From contig NZ_JWHR01000161.1 of the NCBI RefSeq assembly GCF_000808015.1, positions 1 through 64,000 on the forward strand: a DNA stretch of 64,000 bases, in the 5' to 3' direction. The stretch comes from Terrisporobacter othiniensis (GTDB taxonomy: Bacteria > Bacillota > Clostridia > Peptostreptococcales > Peptostreptococcaceae). Positions within the stretch are counted from its first letter, which is position 1. Each line of letters begins with the position of its first letter. Positions 29,094 to 38,428 of this stretch are shown here, one piece after another. The translations under genes and the position numbers were made by a program. The notes beneath the pieces were generated by a model, which had not been told where the DNA came from, did no database searches, and saw nothing but the letters and a program-made list of their open reading frames with translations.

Positions 29094-30569
29094 TAATAAT
29101 GGGGAAAAAAGTCTTGATATAGACTCTTTAACTTTCATAAATGTATTTCTACTTTCAAACTTCATTCTTTCTAATTCTTCACTATTATCTAAATCCGCCA
29201 TGAAGTCTTTTTTTATTTCTTCAATAATTTTCCTATCATATATGAAAGCATTAACTTCAAAATTCAATTTGAAACTTCTCAAATCCATATTTGCAGACCC
29301 TGTGGAAGCCATAAAATCATCTATAATTATAACCTTTGAATGTAAAAATCCTTTATTGTACAAGTATACTTTTCCACCAGACTCCAATATTTCTTGGAAG
29401 TAAGAGTATGATGCAGTATTTACAATTTTATGATCTGCAATTTTAGGAAACAGAATTATAAGTTCTACACCACTTAATGCTGCACATTTTAGAGCCTTAA
29501 GCAAGCTTTCATCTGGTATAAAATATGGAGTTTCTATATATATACTCTTTTTCGCCTGGCATATTGCATAAAAATATGCATAATGCATAGATTCCCAATC
29601 TGAATCTGGACCACTAGCTACAATTTGCATCATAGAGTTTCCTTTGATATTTAACTTAGGAAATAATTTTTCTTCTAATAATACTTCTTTAGTATTGTAA
29701 TACCAGTCGGTTAAGAAAATCATCTGTAACATATAAACAGAAGTTCCTTCTATCCTTATATGAGTGTCCCTCCAGTATCCAAACTTTTTATTTTTTCCTA
29801 TATATTCATCACCAATATTTATTCCACCTGTATATCCTATTTTTCCATCTATAATTACAATTTTTCTATGATTTCTGTAATTAATCTGTCCTCCTATTGG
29901 TATAGTAATCTTTCCCTTTAAGTATGGTATTATTTCTATACCATGCGTTCTCATTTCGTTAAAAAATTTCCTATGGAACCAAAACCTCCAACAACCTACA
30001 TCATCATAAATTATTCTTATTTTCACTCCAGCTTTTGCTTTTTCTATTAGTTCTTTTTTTATCTGTTCTCCAATTTCACTATCTTTAATTATAAAATATT
30101 CTAAATGAATATGATCTTTTGCATTTCGTATGTCTTTTACTAAATTTTTAAATTTTTCATTTCCATCTACATAAATTTCCACATTATTATTAATCGTAAA
30201 TGGAAAAATACCTGTATTAAGCAGTAAACTAACTACTCTTAACACTCTAAAATCTATATTTTCACTGTATGGCAATTTTCCTTCTTTTATCATGATACTT
30301 TGACCTTTGGCTAATTCCTTCATCTCATCCAAATTAAATAAAAGATTCTCTTTTTTCATATTATTTGCCATCTTATATGTTTTTTTCATTTTTATTTTTC
30401 TAATATTTCTTCCTAGTACAGCATAAATCAATATTCCTACTACTGGAAATAACATAAAAATCAAAATCCATATCAGTGTTTTCGAAGGATCCCTATTTTC
30501 TAATATAAGTTTTATAGAAACAATAGCACTTAGTATATAAAAGAGTGCTAAAATGACCTTTAAAACCAT
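29091..30569 (-). CDS. cls: Cardiolipin synthase (phospholipase D family)
   Basis: Condenses two phosphatidylglycerols to cardiolipin at the membrane. 492 residues, typical length. Two N-terminal membrane helices (about residues 3-20 and 31-51) are followed by two PLD HKD motifs: HRKIVIIDGKIGYTGG near residue 233 and HSKVIIIDDFMASTGSANMD near residue 405. The intact HxKx4D in both halves predicts an active enzyme. It lies 25 bp downstream of the glycosylase gene on the same strand, so co-transcription is possible. Confidence 0.95.
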   Translation of the reverse strand: MVLKVILALFYILSAIVSIKLILENRDPSKTLIWILIFMLFPVVGILIYAVLGRNIRKIKMKKTYKMANNMKKENLLFNLDEMKELAKGQSIMIKEGKLPYSENIDFRVLRVVSLLLNTGIFPFTINNNVEIYVDGNEKFKNLVKDIRNAKDHIHLEYFIIKDSEIGEQIKKELIEKAKAGVKIRIIYDDVGCWRFWFHRKFFNEMRTHGIEIIPYLKGKITIPIGGQINYRNHRKIVIIDGKIGYTGGINIGDEYIGKNKKFGYWRDTHIRIEGTSVYMLQMIFLTDWYYNTKEVLLEEKLFPKLNIKGNSMMQIVASGPDSDWESMHYAYFYAICQAKKSIYIETPYFIPDESLLKALKCAALSGVELIILFPKIADHKIVNTASYSYFQEILESGGKVYLYNKGFLHSKVIIIDDFMASTGSANMDLRSFKLNFEVNAFIYDRKIIEEIKKDFMADLDNSEELERMKFESRNTFMKVKESISRLFSPLL

Positions 30570-30594
30570 CCCATCATTTTCATCTCCTTAGGAT

Positions 30595-31473
30595 TTATCT
30601 ACCTATTCCTAATTCTCTTGCATAGTAGAATAAATATTGTTGAGCAAACCCCGCCAAATTTCCAAATTTATCTAATGCAAATTTTCTTATTTTAGGCAAA
30701 CTTAAATTATCTTCCACATAAAATTCTTCCATAACTCTCTTTACCCAAACATCCACTGGGAATGTATCATATTTTTGCATTCCAAATAGTGTAATACAGT
30801 CTGCGACCTTTGGACCTACTCCATTAAATTTGACTAATTCTTTTATACACTCATCTGTATTTAACTTTCTATAAGATAAAACATCAACATTATTTTCACT
30901 AACATAATCAACTACACTTTTGATATACTTATCTCTAAATCCTGTTTGACAAGCTCTGATTTCTTCAACAGATGCCCTACTTAACTCCTCAGGTGTTGGA
31001 AAGGCATAATACTTTTTACCTCTATATTCACCTATAAATTTACCATATTTTTCTGATAAATTATTTATTGCTCTTTGAATCATCGGTATTCTATTATTTG
31101 CAGATATAATAAAAGATATAAGCATTTCCCATCCATCTTGCTGTAGTATTCTTATCCCTTGTCCAAATTCTGTTGCTTTTTCTAAATATTCATCCATTAT
31201 TCTCAATTGATTTTTTATTTTGCCGTAGTCTCTTCCTAAATCAAAATAATCAAACCATATATTTTCAAAGTCTTCCTTATTAGTATTATCAAAAATAATT
31301 AAATCATTTTCTTTTTTTACATTTATAACTTTTCCTTGAACTACCCCTGTATATGAACCATCTTCTTGTCTAATCCATCTAAAACATTGGCCACAATCAA
31401 AAACATGTTGTGGTTCAAAATCTTCATTTATTCCTTCTAGTATAATTTGGTTATCTTTTTCTATAATGTTCAT
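30595..31473 (-). CDS. 8-oxoguanine DNA glycosylase, OGG1-type
   Basis: 292 residues with the OGG N-terminal fold (FDCGQCFRW near residue 25) and the helix-hairpin-helix glycosylase/lyase domain. Lys222 (FNGVGPKVADC) is the predicted Schiff-base lysine and Asp241 (TFPVDVWVKR) the conserved catalytic aspartate. It should excise oxidised guanine and nick the strand. The closest known architecture is human OGG1 and Clostridium acetobutylicum Ogg. An alkylated-base specificity (AlkA) is less likely because the lysine is present. Confidence 0.93.
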   Translation of the reverse strand: MNIIEKDNQIILEGINEDFEPQHVFDCGQCFRWIRQEDGSYTGVVQGKVINVKKENDLIIFDNTNKEDFENIWFDYFDLGRDYGKIKNQLRIMDEYLEKATEFGQGIRILQQDGWEMLISFIISANNRIPMIQRAINNLSEKYGKFIGEYRGKKYYAFPTPEELSRASVEEIRACQTGFRDKYIKSVVDYVSENNVDVLSYRKLNTDECIKELVKFNGVGPKVADCITLFGMQKYDTFPVDVWVKRVMEEFYVEDNLSLPKIRKFALDKFGNLAGFAQQYLFYYARELGIGR

Positions 31474-31626
31474 TTTTTATTTCCTTTCCTATTTATATCT
31501 ATTTATATTATTTTTGATTTTTCTATAATATATCCTTATTTTATAAAATCTAAATTTTTACAATTATATTCTTTATTATATATACCTTATTTTAATTAAT
31601 TTACACATGGTATGATATATAAATTT

Positions 31627-31659
31627 AGCGGCCAGTGAAAAATCACTGCCCGCTTTTAC
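31627..31659. other. GC-rich hairpin in an AT-rich spacer
   Basis: AGCGGCCAGTGA and TCACTGCCCGCT form a stem with one mismatch and an A4 loop, followed by TTTT on the plus strand. It is far GC-richer than its surroundings. No plus-strand gene ends upstream, so a terminator role for a known gene is not clear. Confidence 0.6.
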
Positions 31660-31746
31660 GCAATATTATATAATTTTTTGAATTTTTCTATGGTAAAGGT
31701 ATTTTTTATATAATTATTATACTAGATTTCTATCTAAAATAAACAC

Positions 31747-31900
31747 TTAATTTTGTATGAATAGTTCATATGTTTCTTCAAACTCTGCTATGTCTATATC
31801 ACTTTCCAAAGTCTTCTTTTCAGTACCATAACTTCCAAATATTACGATGGCTAGAATATTTTCCTTTATATATTTATAATACACAAATTCTATTATATTT
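31747..31900 (-). pseudogene. Remnant of an MNT-type nucleotidyltransferase gene
   Basis: The minus strand reads YKYIKENILAIVIFGSYGTE, then KKTLESDIDIAEFEETYELF and stops at 31747-31749. The pattern G-S-Y followed by S-D-I-D-I is the catalytic core of the minimal nucleotidyltransferase fold found in MntA-type antitoxins and aminoglycoside nucleotidyltransferases. There is no ATG or ribosome site, only about 50 residues remain, and a HEPN partner is absent. I take it as a decayed gene, with the rest of the spacer (31474-32041) otherwise empty of coding signal. Confidence 0.6.
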
Positions 31901-32002
31901 TATAAGTAAAAATCACTACTTCACTTTAGAAAGTTTCCTATAATTTAGAGCTTATATTTAAATATTCCTTGACCACATGTACAAAATATTAAACCATACC
32001 TA

Positions 32003-32038
32003 AAAAGCTGTAGCACCTATAAGTACTACAGCTTTTAA
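32003..32038 (-). terminator. Terminator of the beta-galactosidase gene
   Basis: Stem AAAAGCTGTAG / CTACAGCTTTT with short mismatched loop arms, next to the stop at 32042. Confidence 0.85.
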
Positions 32039-32041
32039 ATA

Positions 32042-34111
32042 CTATTTAACTCTAACTATTCTTACACCATAAGGTTCTAACTCTAAAGTTGCCTCTATTT
32101 TATCATTATTTTCCATATCTATTAAGTTAAAGTCTTTAATATCAATAGTCTTATCTTCATCTGTGAAGTTCATAAAGAATACAAATTCATTATTTTCATC
32201 TCTACGAACTTGAGCATTAATACCTGTAGGTAAGTCTAATTCTATAGCTCTTTGTAATTGTATCTTCTTCGCAACACTTCTATAGAAATCTGTTAAGAAC
32301 TCATCATTATTTCTAAATGCTATATAGTAAGCTTCACCTTGTCCAAACTTATTGCAAGTTAACGCAGGCATACCTTTATAGAAATCTGTTTTGTAAGTTG
32401 CAAGAACTTCTGCACCTTCTGAATGTATTAAATCACAGAATATTTTTGCCTTATATTCACCTTTCATAGAAAGACTATTATTGTCTTCTATAGTTACATA
32501 GTTTACATCTTCATCATAAAGAGCATCTAACTCTTCAGACCATATACCTGTAACTTTTCTAAGTGGACCTGGGAATCCTCCTAAGAAACATAAGTCATTT
32601 TCATCAACTATTCCACTCCAGTAAGTAGTTACTAGAGTTCCTCCATTTTTTACAAACTCTTCTAGTCTTTCTCCAACACCTGGTCTTACCATATAAAGCA
32701 TTGGTGCTACCACAACCTTATATTTAGAGAATTCACAGTCCATGTTTATAACATCTACTGGAATTGACATATCCCAAAATGCTTTGTAGTGCTTTTGAAC
32801 TGTATCATGATAATCCTTTTTCTCTATTCTTGGACCTTGAGCATCATTTACAGCCCAGAAGTTTTCCCAATCGTAAATAACTGCTACTTCTGGTTCTACA
32901 GATGTTCCTATTACATCTGTAAGATTACTTAATATCTCACCAACCCTTGTTACATCTCTAAATACTCTAGTATTTTCATGTCCACAATGGTCAACTACAG
33001 CTCCATGGAACTTTTCTGATGATCCTCTACTTTTTCTCCATTGGAAATACTGTACAGTATCAGATCCATGTGCTACTGCTTGAAGAGAAGATAATACATG
33101 CATACCTGGTCTTCTTAATTTAGCCACTGGTTGCCAGTTTGTTGAACTTGGAGAACTTTCCATCATCATAAATGGTTTACCATTTAATATTGATCTATTT
33201 AAGTCATGAACAAATCCAATTCTACTACCTTCATGAGCATCTGATCTCTCACCATGCCAGTAAGGATAGTTATCCCAAGATACTACATCTAAGTAAGGTG
33301 CAAATTTCCAGTAATCAATTCCTCTTTCAAGTGATATATAATCATGGAAGTTTGTAGTTACAGGAATATCTGGACATATTTCTTTTAAAATACTTCTTTC
33401 ATGCTTATAGTAATCTAGAGTTTGGTGAGTTACAAATCTCATCCAATCTAAGTTCAATCCATGTAGCGCTGGCTCTCCGTGTGGAGCTGGTGCTTCTATT
33501 TCACTCCAATCATTAAATGTATGACTCCAGAATTTACTCCACCATGCATGGTTTAATTTGTCTAAATCATTGTCATATTTTTCTTTTAAATACTCTCTAA
33601 ATGCTTCTTCACATAAAGAACAGTTACATTGTCCTTCAAACTCATTTGAGATATGCCACATAATTAATGCTGGATGGTCCTTATATCTCTCTGCTAATAA
33701 TCTATCTATTATTGCGATTTTTTCTCTATATATAGGAGATGTATAACAGTGATTATGACGCTCCCCATATAAGTTTCTCACTCTATTTGGTGTTACTCTT
33801 AAAGTTTCTGGATATTTGTGAGCCATCCACGCTGGTTTAGCTCCACTTGGAGTGGCAAGAATAACATAATTTCCGTTTTTGTGCATTAAATCCATTATTT
33901 CATCTAACCATTCAAATTGGAAAACTCCTTCTTGTGGTTCTAGCATAGTCCATGAGAATATACCTACTGCTACCACATTAGAATGAGATAGTTTCATTAA
34001 TCTAACATCTTCTCCCCATATACCCGGCACATCAATCCATTGTTCTGGGTTATAATCTGCTCCATGAAGCATTTTATCTATTTTCGAGCTTATTGGTCCA
34101 AAATTTTTCAA
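32042..34111 (-). CDS. Beta-galactosidase, glycoside hydrolase family 42
   Basis: 689 residues, the normal GH42 length, with no signal peptide, so cytoplasmic. The catalytic barrel starts LHGADYNPEQW. The acid/base is Glu in IMWHISNEFEG and the nucleophile Glu in FMMMESSPSSTNW. Cysteines in NHCYTSP and GQCNCSLC form the zinc site seen in GH42. C-terminal trimerisation and beta domains follow. It hydrolyses terminal beta-galactosides, often plant or host oligosaccharides rather than lactose. The neighbouring transporter is an amino-acid type permease, which is odd for this enzyme. Confidence 0.95.
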   Translation of the reverse strand: MKNFGPISSKIDKMLHGADYNPEQWIDVPGIWGEDVRLMKLSHSNVVAVGIFSWTMLEPQEGVFQFEWLDEIMDLMHKNGNYVILATPSGAKPAWMAHKYPETLRVTPNRVRNLYGERHNHCYTSPIYREKIAIIDRLLAERYKDHPALIMWHISNEFEGQCNCSLCEEAFREYLKEKYDNDLDKLNHAWWSKFWSHTFNDWSEIEAPAPHGEPALHGLNLDWMRFVTHQTLDYYKHERSILKEICPDIPVTTNFHDYISLERGIDYWKFAPYLDVVSWDNYPYWHGERSDAHEGSRIGFVHDLNRSILNGKPFMMMESSPSSTNWQPVAKLRRPGMHVLSSLQAVAHGSDTVQYFQWRKSRGSSEKFHGAVVDHCGHENTRVFRDVTRVGEILSNLTDVIGTSVEPEVAVIYDWENFWAVNDAQGPRIEKKDYHDTVQKHYKAFWDMSIPVDVINMDCEFSKYKVVVAPMLYMVRPGVGERLEEFVKNGGTLVTTYWSGIVDENDLCFLGGFPGPLRKVTGIWSEELDALYDEDVNYVTIEDNNSLSMKGEYKAKIFCDLIHSEGAEVLATYKTDFYKGMPALTCNKFGQGEAYYIAFRNNDEFLTDFYRSVAKKIQLQRAIELDLPTGINAQVRRDENNEFVFFMNFTDEDKTIDIKDFNLIDMENNDKIEATLELEPYGVRIVRVK

Positions 34112-34133
34112 AATAATCCCCCCATATTTTAAC

Positions 34134-34180
34134 TAATCAACAAAGTATTTAGGAAAATTCACCAATCTACTTTGTTGATT
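34134..34180. promoter_or_regulatory. Perfect 13-bp inverted repeat ahead of the beta-galactosidase gene
   Basis: AATCAACAAAGTA and TACTTTGTTGATT flank a 20-nt spacer. It lies 25 bp or so upstream of the beta-galactosidase start and downstream of the permease stop. The minus strand lacks a T-run after it, so it is more likely an operator or leader structure than a terminator for the permease. On the plus strand a T-rich run follows, but no plus-strand gene is upstream. Confidence 0.5.
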
Positions 34181-34256
34181 GTATTTTTATATTTTTTATA
34201 TCTAGTTTTTAATGTATTTTACTGAGTTTTATAAGCTAATCATAAATTACATATCA

Positions 34257-35732
34257 TTAAGCACTAGTTTTTATTCTTTCATTTGCTATATCTTTACCAA
34301 CTTTTTTCTCATATTTTCTCCAACATATTTCCGCAAACCCTAGGAATACAACCAATCCTAATACATTATAAAGTAGTACAAATACTGGATTAGTTGCTCC
34401 TGCCTCTAACGTTCCATTGAAGTATGCAGCAAATGTATCTGGTGATGGAATTGAAGATATTATAAACACAAATGTAAATAATACTAATAATAAAACTCCT
34501 AAACTTATTCCAAGTCCTCTAGATCCAACTTTAAAACTTCTTTCCATGTCATCTTTTTTAGCTCTTAATACTATGTATCCAACTAGGAAGAATAATACTG
34601 GTATTAATGAAGTAGATGCTGTCATGTTTATTAACATTTCTAGTAAATTATCTATAGAACCTATTCCTAAAGCTGGTATTATTAATAATATTGTTACTAT
34701 TATAGCTTGAAGATATAGTGCATTTACAGGATTTCCATTATTATCTGTCTTTGCAACCCAACTACCAAATATACCTTCTGGTATTTCAGAGAATAATACT
34801 TTTACAGGTGCAGCTGTCCATAGTACTAATGAACCTAAACTTGCAAGTAACATTATAAATCCTACAATATTTGTAACTATGTTTCCTAAACCATAGTGAG
34901 CTCCTAAAATTTTAAATGCATCAAATAATCCGTTAGAGAAGTTTCCTGATAAAGTTTCAGCTGGAACAATTAAACCTACAGATACTGCTCCTAAAGCATA
35001 TAATCCTCCAACAATTATAGTAGATATTAACATTGTCCTTATAAATGTTTTGTTTCCACCTTTTACATCTTTAATATATACTCCTATACTTTCAGCTCCA
35101 CCAACAGCTTGTAATACCCAAGCTAAAACCATAAAGTAAGTCCAGTTAAACTTTGGCATAATCGCTTCAGTAGTAAATTCTTGAGCTGGTGCTTTTCCAA
35201 AGAATATGATAACCCCAAATGATAAAACTATAAATCCTAATCCTAATACAATTCTAGCTATTCCAGAAAGATTTGTAATTTTAGCTATCCAAGATACACC
35301 TTTTGTTGATACAAAAGTTACTATCCAGAATAATATTATTGATATTATTGATATTAATACGGTTTTCCCCTCGAATACATTTATCCCTGTAAATGTGAAT
35401 GACGCATATATTAATACTTTTGGTAATAATGATGTAAAGAAAAATAAATTTACAAAGAAATATGACCAAGATCCTAAAAATGCCCATCTTGCACCTAGAG
35501 ATTTTTTTATCCAGCTATTTATCCCTGATTCCGAATCTGAACTTGCTGATGCAAATTCCCCAATCATCAACGCAAATGGGAAGAAATAAAATATAGTTCC
35601 AAATATGTATGATGGTATTGTAGCTAATCCAATATTTACACTACTATCAATAATGTTTCCAAATGAAAATACTGCTGTAAATGTCATAAGCATTAGTGCT
35701 TTAGAACTTAGACTTCCTCTTTCCTCTTTCAT
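34257..35732 (-). CDS. APC-superfamily amino acid permease (glutamate/GABA antiporter-like)
   Basis: 491 residues with about 12-14 membrane helices. The N-terminus LMLMTFTAVFSFGNIIDSSV and the long hydrophobic profile fit the APC family, nearest to the glutamate:GABA/AGT-like antiporter subgroup. Substrate cannot be set from sequence. It is upstream of the GH42 gene on the same strand, with 145 bp between, and divergent from an AraC regulator. The likely promoter (TTGATA, 17 bp, TATTAT) is followed at once by a cre-like site at 35768-35782. Confidence 0.88.
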   Translation of the reverse strand: MKEERGSLSSKALMLMTFTAVFSFGNIIDSSVNIGLATIPSYIFGTIFYFFPFALMIGEFASASSDSESGINSWIKKSLGARWAFLGSWSYFFVNLFFFTSLLPKVLIYASFTFTGINVFEGKTVLISIISIILFWIVTFVSTKGVSWIAKITNLSGIARIVLGLGFIVLSFGVIIFFGKAPAQEFTTEAIMPKFNWTYFMVLAWVLQAVGGAESIGVYIKDVKGGNKTFIRTMLISTIIVGGLYALGAVSVGLIVPAETLSGNFSNGLFDAFKILGAHYGLGNIVTNIVGFIMLLASLGSLVLWTAAPVKVLFSEIPEGIFGSWVAKTDNNGNPVNALYLQAIIVTILLIIPALGIGSIDNLLEMLINMTASTSLIPVLFFLVGYIVLRAKKDDMERSFKVGSRGLGISLGVLLLVLFTFVFIISSIPSPDTFAAYFNGTLEAGATNPVFVLLYNVLGLVVFLGFAEICWRKYEKKVGKDIANERIKTSA

Positions 35733-35767
35733 ACTATAATCCTCCTAATAAAATATAAATCGTACTC

Positions 35768-35782
35768 AAAAAACGTTTTCTT
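35768..35782 (-). promoter_or_regulatory. cre-like catabolite repression site near the permease promoter
   Basis: The minus strand AAGAAAACGTTTTTT has the palindromic AAAACGTTTT core and matches the CcpA cre consensus (TGWAARCGYTWNCW) with about two mismatches. It lies just downstream of the -10 box, a repressing position. Confidence 0.45.
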
Positions 35783-35868
35783 GGGATTATAATATCATCT
35801 ATAATTTTATTTATCAATGCATTAATGTTTCTAGATTTTATACTATTGTTGTCTATATATTTATAAGT

Positions 35869-35897
35869 TTGACAAAATTCCCTATTTATTTTATATT
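35869..35897 (+). promoter_or_regulatory. Promoter of the AraC regulator gene
   Basis: TTGACA at 35869-35874, 17-bp spacer, TATATT at 35892-35897, 34 bp upstream of the ATG, which has AAAAGGAGAA before it. Confidence 0.7.
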
Positions 35898-35930
35898 TTT
35901 AATATAAATTTTAATTAAAAGGAGAATTTA

Positions 35931-36752
35931 ATGAATAGAATAGGTATTTTTTCAACTGAATTAAAACCTAGTAATGAATTATATATTTTTGAATGTGGAT
36001 ATGAACATTGCGAACCAAGAGACCCTTATCAATATGAACCTATTGATTATTACTTAATTCACTATATACTAGAAGGAGAAGGATTATTTTTTATAAATGA
36101 TCAGTGTTATCATTTAAAAGCAGGAGATGGATTTTTTATTCCTCCTGATACTGCTAACAATTACTATGCTCTAGCAGATAATCCTTGGGTTTATAGATGG
36201 ATTGGAATAAACGGTATCAAAGCTAAAGAATTATTATCAATGTGTGGATTCAAAAATGATAACTTTATTTTTAGATATGATAAAGATAATAAATTAGACA
36301 ACTATTTTAGAAATATTTATGAATGCTGTTGTCATAATGATTTGTATATGGCATTAGGTTATTTGTATCAATTTTTCTCTTTATTAAAGATTGATGAGTA
36401 TGAAGAAGTTGTAGATGGTTATTCTAATTCTAATGAATATATTCATAAAGCTTTAGATTATATTAAAGATAACTACTACAAAAGCATAACAGTTTCAGAT
36501 GTAAGTAATTACCTTACTATTGATAGGAGCTATTTTTATAAAATATTTAAAGAAAGTATGATGACTACTCCTCAACAATACATAATTGAATTTAGAATAA
36601 AAAAAGCCTGTTCTCTGCTTAGAAAAAGTAGTTATTCTATTAGTAGAATAAGTGATTTAGTTGGTTTTTCATCTCAAGCATACTTTTCAAAAGTATTTAA
36701 GAAAACACTTAATATAACTCCTTTTGAGTACAGAAAAACATTTATTAAATAA
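35931..36752 (+). CDS. AraC-family transcriptional regulator
   Basis: 273 residues. The N-terminal cupin-like sensor domain (about residues 15-140) contains YYLIHYILEGEGLFFINDQ and HLKAGDGFFIPP. Two helix-turn-helix motifs lie at about residues 175-270 (SITVSDVSNYLTIDRSYFYK; YSISRISDLVGFSSQAYFSK). This arrangement is typical of sugar-responsive activators such as MsmR or RafR. Divergent from the permease-GH42 pair, so it most likely senses a galactoside-type sugar and activates them; that is inference from context. Confidence 0.92.
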   Translation: MNRIGIFSTELKPSNELYIFECGYEHCEPRDPYQYEPIDYYLIHYILEGEGLFFINDQCYHLKAGDGFFIPPDTANNYYALADNPWVYRWIGINGIKAKELLSMCGFKNDNFIFRYDKDNKLDNYFRNIYECCCHNDLYMALGYLYQFFSLLKIDEYEEVVDGYSNSNEYIHKALDYIKDNYYKSITVSDVSNYLTIDRSYFYKIFKESMMTTPQQYIIEFRIKKACSLLRKSSYSISRISDLVGFSSQAYFSKVFKKTLNITPFEYRKTFIK

Positions 36753-36783
36753 GTGAAATGTTTACTAATAGATATTTTAATAC

Positions 36784-36827
36784 AAAAATCCCATAGAATA
36801 GACTTTTATCATCTATTCCATGGGATA
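36784..36827 (-). terminator. Terminator of the pyr operon (after pyrE)
   Basis: 15-bp stem ATCCCATGGAATAGA / TCTATTCTATGGGAT with one mismatch and T5 on the minus strand, 13 bp after the pyrE stop. It also faces the end of the AraC gene. Confidence 0.9.
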
Positions 36828-36838
36828 CAGTTTACAAA

Positions 36839-37423
36839 TTACATTCCTAATTCTTTAAACTCTCTACTTCCTGGCTTAACTAACTCTACCTTACCTTCTT
36901 TACAAATTGGACACTCATCAGCTTCATGAACTTGTATATCTAATTTTATAGCACTATATATTGGCATTCCTATATCTTCACTAGTTCTGTTTGCTATACA
37001 AGCAACTCCTATTACTTCTCCACCTAAAGCTTCTAAACATTTCTTAGTTTCTATAGTTGATTTACCAGTTGTAACAACATCCTCTGCTATTATTATTTTA
37101 GCTCCTGGTTTAACTTCAAATCCTCTTCTAAGTTGCATTACTCCGTCTTTTCTCTCAGTGAATACTGATTCTTTTCCTAATTGTCTTCCTAATTCGTAAG
37201 AAACTATTACTCCACCCATTGCTGGTCCTACTACTAAATCTATTCCTAAATCTTTTATCTGCTCAACAACTGTGCTTAATACTTGCTCTGCATATTCTGG
37301 GAATCTTAATACCTTTGCACATTGTACATATCTATTACTATGCTTTCCTGATGATAATAAGAAATGTCCTTCTAATAATGCATCACTTTTCTTTAATATT
37401 TCAACTACATCTACTTTACTCAT
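36839..37423 (-). CDS. pyrE: Orotate phosphoribosyltransferase
   Basis: Adds PRPP to orotate to make OMP. 194 residues. The PRPP-binding motif [14 protein letters not shown] is near residue 110. A catalytic loop [13 protein letters not shown] precedes it. A C-terminal CPIC stretch (DECPICKEG) is reminiscent of half a zinc ribbon, a feature of this PyrE subgroup. It follows pyrD by 102 bp, somewhat farther than the other operon gaps. Confidence 0.96.
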   Translation of the reverse strand: MSKVDVVEILKKSDALLEGHFLLSSGKHSNRYVQCAKVLRFPEYAEQVLSTVVEQIKDLGIDLVVGPAMGGVIVSYELGRQLGKESVFTERKDGVMQLRRGFEVKPGAKIIIAEDVVTTGKSTIETKKCLEALGGEVIGVACIANRTSEDIGMPIYSAIKLDIQVHEADECPICKEGKVELVKPGSREFKELGM

Positions 37424-37525
37424 TTGTTTACTCCTCCGATTGTTTAATATTTATTGTAAATTATTTTTTCACTAATATTTATTAGTTATTTTTAACTTTG
37501 TTTTTTAATAAATCACTACTTATAT

Positions 37526-38428
37526 TTATATAATTCCTCTTATTTCATCAAGAGTTTTAATTCCTTCTTGTTTCATAAACTTTTCTATTCCATCTATTAT
37601 CTCAAGTCCTATTTTGGGATTTACAAAGTTTGCTGTTCCTACTTGAATACAAGAAGAACCTGCCATTATAAATTCTATGGCATCATTGGCAGTTGTTATT
37701 CCACCCATTCCCCATACTGGTATTTCTATGTTTTTAGAAACTTCATTAACCATTCTAAGGGCTATTGGTTTTATTGCTGGTCCAGATAATCCTGCATATA
37801 CATTTTCAAATACAGGTTTTCTTCTGTTTATATCTATTGCTAAAGCTTTAAATGTGTTTACTAAAGAAACTCCATCAGCTCCTTCTTCTTCACAAACTCT
37901 CGCCATACCTACTATATCTTCAGCATTTGGTGATAACTTTATTACAAGAGGTTTATCAACAACTTTTCTAACTTCTCTTACTATTTCTCTTGCAACTTCA
38001 TTTTTTATTCCAAAAGCCATTCCTCCAGCTTTTACATTTGGACAAGATATATTTAGCTCTATCACATCCACATCTTTTCCCCTTAGTAATTCAGCACCTT
38101 TTATGTAGTCATCTAATGTTCCTCCACCAAGGTTAACTATTCTTACTAAATCTAAATCAGAAAAGAATGGTAGCTCTTTATCTATAAATCCTTGTACCCC
38201 TGGATTTTCTAAACCTACACTATTCATCATTCCAGATGGAGTTTCAAAAACTCTCATTCCATTGTTTCCATCTTTTTGATTTAATGTAAGTCCTTTAGAA
38301 CTTATTCCACCTAATTTTTCTATATCATAAATTTCGTTGTATTCTTTCCCAAATCCAAAAGTTCCAGATGCCATTATTACTGGATTTTTAAAATTAAGAT
38401 CCTTAAATTTCACATTTAAATTAGCCAT
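37526..38428 (-). CDS. pyrD: Dihydroorotate dehydrogenase B, catalytic subunit (class 1B)
   Basis: Oxidises dihydroorotate to orotate with FMN and passes electrons to PyrK and then NAD. 300 residues. FMN barrel with [23 protein letters not shown], and the active-site cysteine in [13 protein letters not shown] that marks class 1. The start overlaps pyrK by 8 bases. Together with PyrK it makes the NAD-dependent heterotetramer, suited to an anaerobe. Confidence 0.97.
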   Translation of the reverse strand: MANLNVKFKDLNFKNPVIMASGTFGFGKEYNEIYDIEKLGGISSKGLTLNQKDGNNGMRVFETPSGMMNSVGLENPGVQGFIDKELPFFSDLDLVRIVNLGGGTLDDYIKGAELLRGKDVDVIELNISCPNVKAGGMAFGIKNEVAREIVREVRKVVDKPLVIKLSPNAEDIVGMARVCEEEGADGVSLVNTFKALAIDINRRKPVFENVYAGLSGPAIKPIALRMVNEVSKNIEIPVWGMGGITTANDAIEFIMAGSSCIQVGTANFVNPKIGLEIIDGIEKFMKQEGIKTLDEIRGII

